Below are positions 1-11,499 of a stretch of 64,000 nt of DNA, one piece after another. Every line of letters starts with the position of its first letter. The first letter of the stretch is position 1. This stretch comes from Axinella damicornis. Lineage: Eukaryota; Porifera; Demospongiae; Axinellida; Axinellidae. The position numbers and the translations under genes are program-made. The DNA lies in assembly GCA_963931865.1 (NCBI GenBank), contig OZ007515.1:6756493-6820492 (forward strand), in the 5' to 3' direction. The notes below the pieces were generated by a model that saw nothing but the letters and a program-made list of their open reading frames with translations, did not search any database and was not told the origin of the DNA.

Positions 1-424
1 CATATATCATTACACACATACATGGAAGAAGATCTCGAAATACAGATTACGTGTTGAGCGGTCAAATGTCCTAGCACTTTAAATTTTGATTTGCATTTCA
101 GCTAAATGACCGCACACTGATGCACTTGTTCGGTAGGGGTGACCGATCAACATGCATGAATACAATCATCTACATTGTAAAGTGCATGACCCATATGACT
201 GTATCTGGTTCGAATCTGGCAATTTCTTTTTTCTCTCTTTGTTTATGCATGAGTTCTAGTCAACCAAATTCTTTTTTTCCTTATACACACAACCTACATG
301 GATTTGAATCTAGCTTGGAGAACATACTTTCATGCTCTTTTGATTTTTTGGGGGGTGACGGGCATGACCTAGCATATTGACCATGGAAATTGACCGATGA
401 CCGCATGTTATTTTGACCTCTGTT

Positions 425-451
425 GGGGGGGGGGGGGGGGGGGGGGGGGGG
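425..451 (+). repeat. G27 homopolymer
   Basis: Uninterrupted run of 27 G. It shows as a Gly/Pro-rich false ORF on either strand. Confidence 0.95.
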
Positions 452-1452
452 TGTACTGGCATACTGCACTGTTGTGTGTGATCATCCGTCCCTTGTTTCC
501 TTACTTTTGCCGTTCTGGTATCCCTACATCCTATTGCATTTTTAAATCAGAGGTGCTCAGCAGAGCACGTACCCCGTGCGCTACTTTGACTTGATACAGG
601 TAGGCCTACCACCGATTTCATACAGCATGCACGATGAGCTAGCTAGGCCTGCCGATTTACAGCGATGTCAGCATGCAGAATGAGATACCATAAGTTAATT
701 GTGGCAGTAATGTTAGAAATAGGGTGTGGTCAAGTTGTAGAAATTAGAAGCACGACTTTTGTGCAGCTTTTCTCAGCCTCTCGAGTGGATCTCTGGTCTG
801 TGAGTTATGTAGATGCTAGTATTTTCTGAATTCTGACACTTCTATTCTGAACTAAACCGATAAAGCCGTCTATAGACGGCATGAGACTTTCATCAGTGAT
901 GTCAGACTTCCGGCAATGCCCTTGGGACTTAGGCTCTGCGCCAGCAGAGAGGGCAGGACAGGGGGAGGTGGGTGGGTTTCAGCACTCGGCCTAGGTAGCA
1001 TGGCCGCTTCCGGGCTTGGCCTTGAAAAGCCCTTGGTTGGAGTTGGGTAGGCCATTTCTCTCCTCCTTTGCACAAGTGGACTGAGAAAACAGTCCTCTCA
1101 CCTATTAGGGCCTCCATTTCTGGCTGTGAAGCGTTTTTCTCGGTCTAGATGGGCGATGGTCGGCAGAGAGCTGTGACTATTGAATGCCCCTTGATGGGTG
1201 GGTGTGGTTAAAGTCACAAATGTGTAGAGGATTGCTGCATGGTCATGTGTGTGGAGTTTGGTCGCTGAAAAGTAGATAGAACTGGAAATATGGTAGGTTT
1301 AGTACATCCATAAGCCAAGAGAGACCTCTGGAAAAAAACAATTTATCGGTTAATGGGTTAAGAAAAGGGGGATGAAATCGTAGCATGGCAGAGTAAAAGT
1401 GGGGTAAGGCAAGAGTTGCCTTGTATACAACCTGTGCACGATTCTTCTTCAA

Positions 1453-1508
1453 GGGGGGGGGGGGGGGGGGGGGGGGGACAGCAAAAATTCAAGTCCCCCC
1501 CCCCCCCC
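1453..1508 (+). repeat. G25 … C14 homopolymer pair
   Basis: A G25 run is followed 17 bp later by C14, so the two can pair as a hairpin. It ends 35 bp before the gene A exon 1 acceptor. Confidence 0.9.
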
Positions 1509-1580
1509 AATTGCTCAATTACCAGTGGGTTGCATCCTTCCAGGTTGTATGCGAAGGAGCAGAGGGAGGAGGTATCCACC

Positions 1581-1680
1581 ATGGCAAACATGGAGGGGAA
1601 GATGAAGGAAAAGCTGGAGAGTATGGGACTGGCCTTCCTCTGCCTTGCCTTCAGAGTGGACAACCCCATGCACAGCTATA
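1581..1680 (+). CDS. Gene A exon 1 (start codon exon)
   Basis: The exon encodes 33 residues plus one base and ends at a GTAAGT donor (1681). It carries a short hydrophobic stretch (GLAFLCLAF). The reading frame stays open upstream to a pyrimidine-tract acceptor at 1542-1543, so the true exon may be 1544-1680, with the first 37 bases as 5' UTR or as coding sequence continued from an unseen exon. Its A joins CT of the next exon to make a Thr codon. Confidence 0.65.
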
Positions 1681-2195
1681 GTAAGTGGCTTGTTATTGTC
1701 ACAAGAGGGAGTTCTGATGTGTGTAGCTGTACTTGCAGCCTCATTCCCAGGCCTGGGAAAAAGATGGCATGGGAATAAGGCTAGTAGCTGTTAAGCAGAA
1801 TAGTGTACAGTGTGCTCAATATCAAGCAAGCAAGTAGTGTGTGTCATACTAGCAGGCCGGACGTACCCGTCCCGTATGGGTGGTGTAGCTGCATGCTAGT
1901 GATGGAAACTTCCAACCCGCCTACCTCCCCCCAATCATCTGGCCCATCAACTGAGTGGTACAACCTGTGGCACTATGGCAATCACATTCCCCCCAATCAA
2001 CTGGCCCATCAACTTAGTGGCGGCACTATGGCAATCACAAGGAGATGGCTCACACAGTGGCATGAAGCACATGGCAACGCGTTAAGGGCGTGATGAAGGA
2101 TTTATTGTTGCGAATGCTCAGAAGTGTGAGATTCGCGTGACAACATAAATTATTATTATGTACATGGAGGTAGATAGTAACAGGTAGCATCAATA

Positions 2196-2729
2196 ATTGG
2201 GGCGAGCCTGAGCGAGCCCCACACTAGCGTGACATCATTGCGCTGTGCGTGTGTATGTTTGCTTGCTTGGATCTTGCAAATTTTAAATCAGCGAATTTCA
2301 CTTGTACGTGCACAATAATATTCAAATTCAGCAACGAGCTCTAGCACCTCGATACGCGATGCAAGGAATCGTGAACTGTCTAGCTACCTGTTCGACGGAC
2401 GATAGCGACAACAAAGACGAAGAGACCACTCGTGGACATTGGCTAGAGTACCATGAACATTCTGCCTCCTCGGTGGCGACACTGACAAAGGCAGAGACTG
2501 CGGCTCAGAGTCGTGGACCTACCGTGGCGCCATGGCTGGTGATGGTGCTAGACTGCTTCAGCTACAAACGCTAACCTGAGTCTCAGTTGCTGTGATGTAC
2601 ACGAGTGTATGTTTAGTGCCATAATTTCTGTGGCCTATGCTCATTGCCCTGTCACAGTCATGTGAATGCAACTGCTCCATGCATGTCCTGCGGCACGCAC
2701 ATGCACTTCACTCAGGCTCGCCCCCCAAT
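2196..2729. mobile_element. R2 MITE (ATTGGGGCGAGCCTGAG ends)
   Basis: 534 bp with inverted ends ATTGGGGCGAGCCTGAG and CTCAGGCTCGCCCCCCAAT. The interior shares blocks with other copies: CAACAAAGACGAAGAGACCA, AGACTGCTTCAGCTA and GTGATGTACACGAGTGTA. No transposase is visible. Confidence 0.82.
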
Positions 2730-2762
2730 GTCCTGCATTCCACTAGTAACATAATTATCAGT

Positions 2763-2955
2763 TGTGGCATCACTCACCTGTGGCATCACTTGTAATTGTG
2801 GCATCACTTATGACATCACTTGTGGCATCACTTAAGTGATGCCACAAGTGATGTCATAAGTGTACTTGTGAGACACATGTGACATCATTTGTGGTGTCAT
2901 GCACTTATGACATCACATGTGACATCACTTATGACATCACTGTGGTATCACTTTT
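2763..2955. repeat. GTGGCATCACTT / TGACATCACTT tandem and inverted array
   Basis: About fourteen 10-13-bp units of (TG)TGGCATCACTTA or TGACATCACTTA, running in both directions so that the middle (2800-2860) is a palindrome. TGACATCA is one base off a cAMP-response element; no function is implied. Confidence 0.8.
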
Positions 2956-3354
2956 GTGTCATCCTTGTAATCCTTACAGTTACGGAATCCAAACGTTAGT
3001 TATTAATCATTGTTTAACCGTGTGATCCAACTTGGACTTAGGAGACAGCATGGAATAGGCACAAACAGTGTAGAAAGGGCTGGATAAAACCTTTTCTGTA
3101 AACAGTGATGGCCGTTCCAAGTTATATATGGCGCTGTATTCCAAAGACCACTCTACCGCTCAATGTTCGTTCTTTTGAGGACTGTTCAGCCTAGCCACAA
3201 CACTTAGCTCGACGTTGCTTCAATCTCTCACAATGGATTTTGCTGCTTCCGATGGTGTGTCTCCAAACAGTAGAATCAAGTTGCTGGAAGTCTTCAAACC
3301 AGCTGGAGATTTTGGCGTAGTCTGCTGGAATTGATTAACCATGCAGTGTACAAC

Positions 3355-3697
3355 GGCTACAGTGGAGTTGGGCGCTAGATAAGTACTCAGACTACTTAAG
3401 CATGTGGTATCCGCCCACCCATTCAGCACTGTATAAACAACAAGCGCTGTGGTAAGCTGTGGCTATGAATATATAAGTCCATCTTTCATGTAACAAAATT
3501 GATCACGCATCTTGCAAGAAGAACCGCTTGACAGAAAGTTCATACTTGAATGCACAACCTTAATTACCCAAAGGTTAGAATTGCTGCTCAAGACTTTCGT
3601 GATGGGTGCATGGGCCTTTACTACACTGCTTTTGAACCCTGTTCAGTAACTTTCGCGTGAAGAAGGGGGTGGGCGTTTGATACGTTACTCTACGGTA
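3355..3697. mobile_element. R3 MITE (TACCGTAGAGTACG ends), partial
   Basis: The right end ATACGTTACTCTACGGTA and the interior (CCCACCCATTCAGCACTGTA, CTGCTCAAGACTTTCGTGAT) match the other R3 copies. The left end is degraded. Confidence 0.7.
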
Positions 3698-3699
3698 CT

Positions 3700-4528
3700 A
3701 CCTATACTGTGTTCTGTGAGAGGGGTGAATACTGGTCTCGGAACTGTCTGGGCACGTGCCTACATTCGAGTTGTCCTCACGGAATGCAACTATGCGTGCA
3801 ATCAACTGCGACACCATGCGTACGACCACAGTTGACCTTCTCGTTGCTCTCCTCTACTTTTGTTAGACACTCACGGGTAACACAGCACGGCACAGCGGTT
3901 TGCCATGTCTAGTCGCTGGCGACACTGAAAGCCTGGAGAAAAATCATTTCCCGACATCATTCACAATCAACCCTTCTGATTCGTTAGGTCAACATTCCGA
4001 CCTGGGGACAACTCAAATGTAAGATGGTGCGACCCTTTCTCCTCCCCGTGCGAAGGGTCTGGTTGTGAGACTAGGGTGAATGCCTGTCTAAAGACTGTAG
4101 CTACCCACTTGCTACTATCTGGTATAGCTAATATTATGGTCTTCATACAGGGAGCGCTGGCTTATAAGTTGTATCCATCCAGAAAAGGGTTGATTTTAAT
4201 TGGTTCTGATTCTTCAGCCAATGCTGGCTGTGTGAATACTGGAGTCACTATTGTCCGTATATCAAAGCAAGGGCACCTACTACCTGTGAGGACATTGACT
4301 TCTGCTCTTTGATGGCAAATTTCAGCTCAAACGTGCCTGCTGCTAAAAGAATAAACAAGTAATCTTTAAAATGTAACAAGATGTAGGGACACCAGAACAG
4401 CAAAAGGTAAAGAAACAAGGTAGGGCATTATCACACAAACCAGTGAAGTATGCAATCCCTGCTAGTTGGGTAGCTATCACTCACTTGGTACATCGTAGCA
4501 CATGGCCATGTTTGTTACAAAGCCTTGG
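3700..4528. other. Gene A intron 1, no gene recognised
   Basis: Unremarkable sequence. GAAGGGTCTGGTTGTGAGACTA (as GAAGGGTCTGG and GTGAGACTA) at 4049-4074 resembles 5455-5500 and 6790-6815 and may be a remnant of a second foldback family. Confidence 0.4.
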
Positions 4529-4845
4529 CATGGGCATAGCTAGCATTGAGGCAAAGGAGGCAGCTGCCTCCTCGCTTTTCTGAATAATGATGCGCATGTC
4601 CTAGATCCTCGCACATGCACACGCTGCATATGATGCACATTCGATCTGATGGCAGAGACCAGAGCTAGGATGACCATGAGCCGGCGTACTCCTAACGCGG
4701 ATAAAGTGCTGCAAATTTGGGACAGTCAGGGCACCAGTGTATTGCTGTAGCATTTCGAGAGCAACTGTTTGCGTGCACTTCAGATGTAATCATGCGGAAA
4801 TAATAATAGCAAAATTAGCTCATGAATATTTAATGATCTCAAAAT
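4529..4845 (-). mobile_element. Truncated relative of the 11500 MITE
   Basis: Starts CATGGGCATAGCTAGCATTG and GAGGAGGCAGCTGCCTCC-type sequence, then follows the reverse complement of 11580-11870 (GTAGCATTTCGAGAGCAACT). The other end is lost. Confidence 0.7.
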
Positions 4846-4915
4846 TTGGGTGGCCCATTTGTATCATTTGAGAAACAAACCTATCACATTGTAGGACCCC
4901 CACTATGGCTGATTG

Positions 4916-5009
4916 TAGCCTCATTCCCAGGCCTTCTCACCCCACCGTTTGTCACTTGCAGTACTGCAAGTGACAAACGCTGGGGTGAGAAGGCCTGGGA
5001 ACGAGGCTA
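4916..5009. mobile_element. TAGCCTC foldback transposon with perfect 9-bp duplication
   Basis: A 94-bp near-perfect hairpin: TAGCCTCATTCCCAGGCC … GGCCTGGGAACGAGGCTA, with an inner stem TCTCACCCC/GGGGTGAGA and then TTTGTCACTTGCAGTACTGC and its complement. The 9 bases GGCTGATTG flank it on both sides (4907-4915 and 5010-5018), which is a target duplication. It is 86 bp upstream of gene A exon 2. Confidence 0.88.
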
Positions 5010-5095
5010 GGCTGATTGTGGGTTGGCCATGCCTGAGCATCTCGTTTCAAAACATGATATAATATTGTACTTTTCCCACCTGCACATATATGCAG

Positions 5096-5268
5096 CTGGT
5101 GTGTCAGGCATCATCTGCTTTGCGATCAGTCTGCGATTTGCCCATGCCAGCCTCCTCTCTAAACTGAGAGCAAGGAAGACTGTGTCACCAGCAGACCCCA
5201 TGCCCCAGCCCATCTTTGTAGCAGCTGAAGCAGCTACACCTCATTGTGGTACTGCCTCCATAACGAAG
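5096..5268 (+). CDS. Gene A exon 2 (hydrophobic segment and linker)
   Basis: The acceptor is TATATGCAG and the donor is AAG followed by GTACAT. The phase matches exon 1 (1+2) and the exon ends in phase 0. It encodes 57 whole codons: a hydrophobic run GVSGIICFAISL, a basic stretch (KLRARK), then a Pro/Ala-rich linker. A perfect foldback transposon lies 86 bp upstream in the intron. Confidence 0.7.
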
Positions 5269-5784
5269 GTACATACTATACAGTAGTACGCATGTGTACA
5301 CTATGTATATAGATTCAGCATTACAAATCAGCCCCATTTCTGAGTTTTGTGCTAGAATTGGTAAGTATGTTATGCCAAAGATTGAAGCGGAGTTAAGGAT
5401 AGCCTAGCAACTGTATGGTACCTCTTAAACTGAAAAGCTTTGCTTACATTGGCCTAGTCTCATGCCTAGACCCTCTCAGAAGGAAGGAGAAGGGTCTGTT
5501 GAATATAGTTCACAGTATGGGCTAGCACACCTGAGGTTTCACAAATGAACAGAAACAAAACGGTGTTAAGTAGGTGCGTGTTTCGTTTCGTTACAGCCAA
5601 TATTATCAGTTTTAGCGATGACATCTGTCAATGCCAAGTAGTTGACAGCCAAAATCAGTGAAAACTGGTACACAAACTTCTGAATGCGCGCGTTCCACTG
5701 CTTTGGACGGCCTGTGTGAAGATCTTGCATACCCCAGAATACAATTGATCCAATTATCAGTAGCTATGCAGAGGATGTTTCCAG

Positions 5785-6343
5785 CAGGGGCGGCGGCACA
5801 AGGGGGGGCAGGGGGGCAAGCGCCCCCCCCCCCCCCCAAATATTTAGGGGGGGGCATCGCCCCCCTAACTCCTAGCAGCTAGCTACTATTAAACAGCCAA
5901 CGGCTGCCCTATACTTGTACTTAGTGCTAGGCTGACTCGGCTAACCTTGTGTACGTACGATGTACGCGAATCGAGTTGCTGATCTGGCGCAAGTCCAGCT
6001 ATCGACGTAGCCAGCGGCTGGCTAGCTAAAACCGAACGGCTTGGGAACGAGACCGCAATCTAGTATACCCGTGTATGTACATATTACGCTCGTGAGCGAA
6101 ATTTGAGCAAGAAAGAAGCACGGCGGCCCCGGGACCTGCAATCCTCGTACATCTGGAACTTGCAGTGCAAAAAGCACGAAGGTGCCATGAGAGCCCATCC
6201 TGATAGCTGAAAAATGAAGGCGCAAAAAAATTTCCGCGCTTCGCGCGGACTGATTGGCACTACACACCTCTATGCACTGCCTCCGGCAGCGTGTAATATC
6301 TTGCCCCCCCCCCCCCAATTGTAAATACATGCCGCCGCCCCTG
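5785..6343. mobile_element. CAGGGGCGG non-autonomous hAT-like MITE, 5-bp duplication
   Basis: 559 bp with inverted ends CAGGGGCGGCGGCA and TGCCGCCGCCCCTG, followed inward by C/G runs. TCCAG flanks it on both sides (5780-5784, 6344-6348). The inside has no credible ORF and includes a GCGCGGA palindrome. Confidence 0.85.
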
Positions 6344-7380
6344 TCCAGGACCTGGAAATGCTATGCAAGGCACAAACAAACGTGGACCTCGTGCTTTATA
6401 GGTTACAACTGTACCTTCACATGCGAGTGACATCCACTTCGGCGACCAGCACTGCTATAGCGCTACTAGGAAGAGAAGTGCGAATGACTCTCCCCTAGCA
6501 TCCAGCACGCCTAGATCTCATCTTCCCACGTGAAGGAGACCCATAGTGTTTCGCGCCAGCAGCGATGTGAGCATCGTCCCAACAACAAGAAGATCCCTGG
6601 CATTTATAACCCCGCAGACAAAAGATGCACCGACAAAGAAAATCTAGCTACGTAAGTAACTTGTACTTGCTGATTCTTGTGTCTGCGTGGGAAATAGTGG
6701 GTGTGAGTAGCGTGTGACACATATTGACCAATCAGATTCTTACCGCCGAAATTCAGTGGTGTTCAAAAATTTTGTACTATATTCACCAGTATGAGGGTCT
6801 GGGAATGAGACGAACATTGGCCCGGCCATGTTCGAGTTGTAAAGATATTCACTGTTTGACTCCATGAAGGACCAACATACTAGTAACCTAGCCTATAGCC
6901 AATCCAACTACATGTACATACTTATTATTTGAGGACAGCCACTAAACAAGGGTGGACGCGGAAATAATTTCCCACTGCACCATGGCGATCAGCGCAGTTG
7001 GGTTGTTAGAAGTTGGATTGAGTAGTCATACCTGTACGTACGTCTGATGTAGTATACCATTCTGATGATGGGGACCAACTGCTACTGATGACAACTAATA
7101 AGTAGAGTTCATAGAACACCTACCCTAGCTGCACGCCTACATGTATCTCTCAGTCTAAGATCCATACTGCACTCACTGGCATGCATCCATGACACGCTTC
7201 AGTATGAATGAGCTTCAGTTTGGCTTTGTCTACTGTATTGGACAATATTGCGCAATATAACTCAACAAACATAATGAGTGATGTACGCATTTGTCATGAG
7301 TTGTTCATGCAAGTTCCTATCTAGGACTTGCTGTATGAGCTGTGCTTTGGTCAGCAGACCTGTCACAATCAGGAATGTTG

Positions 7381-9150
7381 ATATCAGAGAACGCGGTAGC
7401 GTTCTCTATTTAGGGATGGCCAAGGAAATTCAAATTTACCATACTAATGCACTAGCTAGCATGAAATGGCCAAAGCAGCTACAAACCCCCCAAACCAAGC
7501 AAGCAGACAGAATGACATTGCCTAGCAGTTCACAAAAACACTCACAAACGTACCTTAGAATACTCGGCAGTCTATAACCAAGTCACTGAAAAAGCCCGAT
7601 TTTGTCATTTTCTTTCTTCTTTCTCATACGAGGGGCAACCGCACTCCTGGTAGCCGTTGCAACCCCGCGTTGCCTCGCCGGCGCCGTAGCGCAAGCTAAT
7701 TATTGCAATTCGTTCCAATTAATGCACGTGGCAACCGTGCTCAGTCGATCGCAAGCAATGGCGGCCAAAAGGATTATTACAGCACTTACGACTTAGCCAG
7801 CACGGTGAGTTTTGGCATGCAAGTGTCAGTGAACGACAGCGATCACGGCCGTGTGGTCAGAATCTTCATGTGCCTTTCCCGAGGGCTGTACTGCCACCGG
7901 AAGTGGAAGAGAGCGCTCGAGCAATGGTGGCCAACGGCGAGACAAAAGTGCTTGTATCTCAGCCAGCCCACCAAGGTGAGTTTCAGCACCAGCTTTATCA
8001 TTCAGGTCAGCGATCACGGCGGTGTAGTCAGAATCTATGTAGGCCAATCCTAAGTACTCAAACATTATATATATTATATTATTATATTAATTATTTATTT
8101 ACGCGGCACAATTTTTCCCCTACCAGGAGTGTAACAAATGTTTGCCCAAGGATAGCTTACGAACTAAACCTCTCCTTGAGATAATTATACGCACTGGAAA
8201 ACCGTAGTACCCACCATGACCACTTTTGTCTGCAAACTGGCAAGACCAGCTATGATGCTATGAAATTCTAGCACGATGCCATTTTGAGGCGATGAGGTCA
8301 CGCATGTGCAATCCAAAATGCAAGCACATTTTGTGTTCTTTTGCTAGTGATGACTGCATTTGGTACACTAACAGAATCCCTGTGAATCTGTTGGCTCCTA
8401 CCGCTACGAGGCCAACCTGTTCTTGTCAAGATCTATCATGACTATGCCATCATCATGGAGGCGTGGTTTTCTTTTCATGAGTCTTTTCATGATTCTTTTC
8501 ATGGAGGCGTGGTTTTCTTTTCATGATTCTTTTCATGTGGTTTTCTTTTCATGATGTTGTACTTGGAGCAATTGCAAGCACATGACCTACGTACATGACT
8601 GCCATAAAGCTCTCTGATCTGATGAAGGGTGAATGCCCCACCCCTTCGTCCGCGAAGGCAACAGTAAACATTGACCACAACAGCAACATCAAAAATGCAT
8701 GGAACAATAATATTATTAGAAGCATCAAAGCCTGCTCTGTGCCCAGCAGAAGGTCCACATCCATCAAGAGAGACCGACGCAGCTTTGCTTTGTTGAAATG
8801 GTGATAGCGTTGTAGTCTCAGGCCTAGGAACGAGGCAAACATGGCGATAAATAAAGGCTGACATCAGGGCATACATCCAGTACCCCGTACCCTTACAGTG
8901 ACGTTGCATGTACCATGACTAAGACGTTACGCATTTCATGCGCCCGAAAAAGTACGAACTAGAGGCATAAAGTTTCTCCGAAAAATTAAAAACGATTAAA
9001 TTTTAGTGATGGCCTGTCACATTCAGAATTTTTTATCCCCTCGAAAGCAACAAGGAGAAATGCCATTAACCAGGCTCATGCAGTCCCATCCCGTCCCTAT
9101 AGAAATTCTACATTTTAAAATGGGGTGGGACGTCCTGAGCCTGAATAATG
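7381..9150 (+). mobile_element. R5 dispersed repeat, copy 1 (interrupted by R1)
   Basis: Starts ATCAGAGAACGCGGTAGCGT. It continues after the R1 insertion with GCCCAAGGATAGC, ATTCTAGCACGATGCCATTT, CTTGTCAAGATCTATCATGA, CATGGAGGCGTGG and a CATTAACCAGGCTCA hairpin. A local repeat of CTTTTCATGATT occurs at 8465-8555. No coding sequence recognised. Confidence 0.75.
7630..8134 (+). mobile_element. R1 repeat unit inserted in family R5 copy
   Basis: A complete solitary R1 unit: it opens GGGGCAACCGCACTCCTGG and closes CCCCTACCAGGAGTGTAA. The R5 copy at 42403 lacks it at the same place and reads straight through from CTCATACGA to the GCGCAAGGATAGCG block. That locus is a natural empty site. Confidence 0.85.
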
Positions 9151-9333
9151 GCATTTGCTTTGAAGGGAAGCTTCCTTCCTACCCAGGAGATAGAACTCTG
9201 CCTCTCTATAGGAAGTCGAATATTGATTGCATTTGGAGATATTTACTGTGTAGAGGGCAATTATGAAAATCCAGTGAGAAGACACAAGATAATATATGTT
9301 ATGATGCGTAATCCTTGTGTCCCCCTGCTGCAG

Positions 9334-9510
9334 GCATCCAGTGTTCCTGCCTTCAGACTGGGTTCGGACTCGGATAGCTCCACCTGCAGTGAGGATGGGG
9401 GAGTGGCAGAAATAGAGAAGGTGGACAAGGTATATACCGTCGGATGTTTTGATCTTTTCCATCGCGGACACAGCACCCTGCTCCGGAAAATGAGGAAACT
9501 GGGAAAGGAG
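9334..9510 (+). CDS. Gene A exon 3 (catalytic HxGH motif)
   Basis: The 59-codon exon lies between a CTGCTGCAG acceptor and a GTGAGG donor. It opens with a Ser/Asp/Glu-rich linker and then the start of the cytidylyltransferase fold. The strand-loop-helix sequence VYTVGCFDLFHRGH contains the HRGH nucleotide-binding motif. It ends KMRKLGKE, running directly into the next exon in phase 0. Confidence 0.9.
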
Positions 9511-9602
9511 GTGAGGCTGTTTTTTTGGTTCATTTATATCTTGACAGCTCTGCATCATCTTCTGATTAAAGTCCTGGTACAGAAATAGTTTCCTGGAGTA
9601 AT

Positions 9603-10215
9603 TGGGGTGAGCCTAAGCGAGTCCCAAACTATTGTGAGTCCATTGCGCATGTGTGTGTGGGTGTGTATGTTTGTTTGCCTGGACTGACCCACTTACCAGA
9701 AATTTGCCACTTGCATGTGCAAAATTCAAATTCAACGAACCATGAGCTTGAGAAGTCTTAGACTACTTCCTCAATGCAAGAAACCGCTTACCGGTTCGAT
9801 GGATGATTGTGACAACAATGACAGCTCTAGACCACTCGTGGACCTACCTATTCACTAGCTGGCTAGAGGAACGGAGGCGAACCTTGAATAGTCTACCTGC
9901 TAGTGAAGTTGTGAGCACTGTAATAATTTCTTGTCTTCCCTTTGGACACCATTGCTGAGATTCAGTTGTTGATGCCTTCATTACTTGTATTGTTGCCTGC
10001 CTCTCTGTTCGAGTTCTGCAAGTCAGTCATCACGTGGACCTACATGTACTTCTTCAATGGCTATGGCGACAGTTTGGTTGTGTGCTTAAGCCATGAGTTG
10101 CGAGTGACGTACCTGCTAGACTGCTTCAGCTAACCTTACTCCACTTCCTGTGATGTACATGAATGTTTATGTGGGCTGAGATGCATGCACACTTTGCTCA
10201 GGCTCGCCCCCCTGC
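9603..10215. mobile_element. R2 MITE copy
   Basis: Left end ATTGGGGTGAGCCTAAGCGA and right end TTTGCTCAGGCTCGCCCCCC, with the shared interior blocks (CTAGACTGCTTCAGCTAACC). It lies in gene A intron 3, 92 bp after exon 3. Confidence 0.78.
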
Positions 10216-10293
10216 ATTTCCATGTTTGAGCACTCAGGGAAGGTTCAGATTGTGGGCTGAGTGGCCTAACCAACACATATTACATATTGAATT

Positions 10294-10295
<2 letters not shown>

Positions 10296-10340
<45 letters not shown>

Positions 10341-10349
10341 ACACACACA
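10296..10349 (+). repeat. C31 followed by CA microsatellite
   Basis: 31 C then about twelve CA units. Confidence 0.95.
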
Positions 10350-10763
10350 ACTGACTACACCGTCAGTATCGCTATCATGCTGTGAGCCAACCACACAATA
10401 TTGGTGCTGAAACTCACCTTGGTTTTGTTGTACCATTGGCAGCCATTAATTGCTCGAGCGCTCTCTTCGACTTTCGTTGCCAGTGCAGCTCTTACGAAAG
10501 GCCAACAAAGATACTGACCACGTGCAGTCATGATCGCTGTCATTCACTGGCGCTTACATGCCGAAACTCTCCATGCTGGCGCATTTGTGAGTGCTGTAGC
10601 AAATTTTTATCTTCCCTCTGGCCACCATTGTTGACTTGATCAACTGAGCGAGGTCATCACGTGGCATGTTCGTTAATTAGAATGAGATGCAATATCTAGC
10701 TTGCACTACCAGCGATTTGCAACGGGTTGCAATGGCTGCTACTGGGAGTGCAGTTGCCCCTCG
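10350..10763 (-). mobile_element. R1 repeat unit, reversed
   Basis: Reverse-oriented R1 copy ending GGGAGTGCAGTTGCCCCTCG. Both half-units are recognisable, and the reversed donors AACTCACCTTGG and AACTCTCCATGC mark them. It follows a C31 tract and a CA microsatellite in gene A intron 3. Confidence 0.8.
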
Positions 10764-10892
10764 TATATGTGGTATTGGTTATTACTGTGTGTACTTGTTA
10801 TTGTCTTCATTCTGACTTGTGTTGTTATGTTATTGTACTCGTCAATGTCGTCATTGAGTGTGTTAGTCATGACAATTGTCCTTTCTGTAAGA

Positions 10893-10958
10893 CGTACCAT
10901 ATGAATATACATTTGAACTTAAGTTCAAATGTATATTCATAATAATATGGTACGTATT
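10893..10958. repeat. Perfect AT-rich palindrome
   Basis: ACGTACCATATGAATATACA TTTGAACTTAAG is followed by its complement with a 5-base slip (ATAAT). An extrudable hairpin of ~30-bp arms in gene A intron 3. Confidence 0.85.
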
Positions 10959-11069
10959 TTCAATAATCACGCAATTTCATGCTGTATACATATTTGATCT
11001 TGGTTAGGGCACTCCGGTTCTCAATTATTATTAGTAGTAGTATTGTGCACCGGGATGGGATGGTGGAAT

Positions 11070-11468
11070 TACCGTAGAGTGCGTATCAAGCGCCCACCCC
11101 CCTCTTTGCACAAAAGTTACTGCACAGGGTTCAAAAGCAGTGTAGTAAGGGCCCACCGATGACAGAAGTCTTGAGCAGCATTCTTAACCTTTGGGTAAGG
11201 TTGTGCATTCAAAAACGCCGATTTAGCAGTGAAGTATGAACTACGGCATGCTTTCTCTGCCGAGCATTTCTTCGCAAGGACTTCTCAAAGACGTGCAATG
11301 GACTTATATATTCGTAGCCGGTCGTTGATATTCACAGCTTACAGCACTGCTTGTTGTTCATACAGTGCTGAATGGGTGTGGATACTACATGCCTGAGTAC
11401 GTATCTAGCGCCCACCCCCCTGTTCAGCGGCCTTCTAACGTCGGTCCAAACATGGGTGCTCTACAGTA
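11070..11468. mobile_element. R3 MITE copy
   Basis: About 400 bp. Left end TACCGTAGAGTGCGTATCAA then GCGCCCACCCCCC; right end CAAACATGGGTGCTCTACAG TA. The interior order matches the 57849 copy reversed. Confidence 0.8.
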
Positions 11469-11499
11469 AGGTGTTCCCCCTGGCTTTGACCGGCATAGG

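Larger units (their letters stand above)
1..1543. other. No gene recognised; repeat fragments
   Basis: Apart from the G runs, 40-100 resembles 61630-61680 (TGTTGAGCGGTC), and 735-825 resembles the complement of 59600-59680 (GCCTCTCGAGTGGATCTCTG). A GCCGTCTATAGACGGC palindrome is at 866-881. No exon is convincing, though gene A may have a 5' UTR exon here. Confidence 0.5.

Noticed and set aside
281..594. Pro-rich and Gly-rich ORFs around 425
   Set aside because: They depend entirely on the G27 run.
2763..2955. cAMP-response-element cluster
   Set aside because: The repeated TGACATCA is one base off the consensus and is explained by the tandem/inverted repeat; no gene start is nearby.
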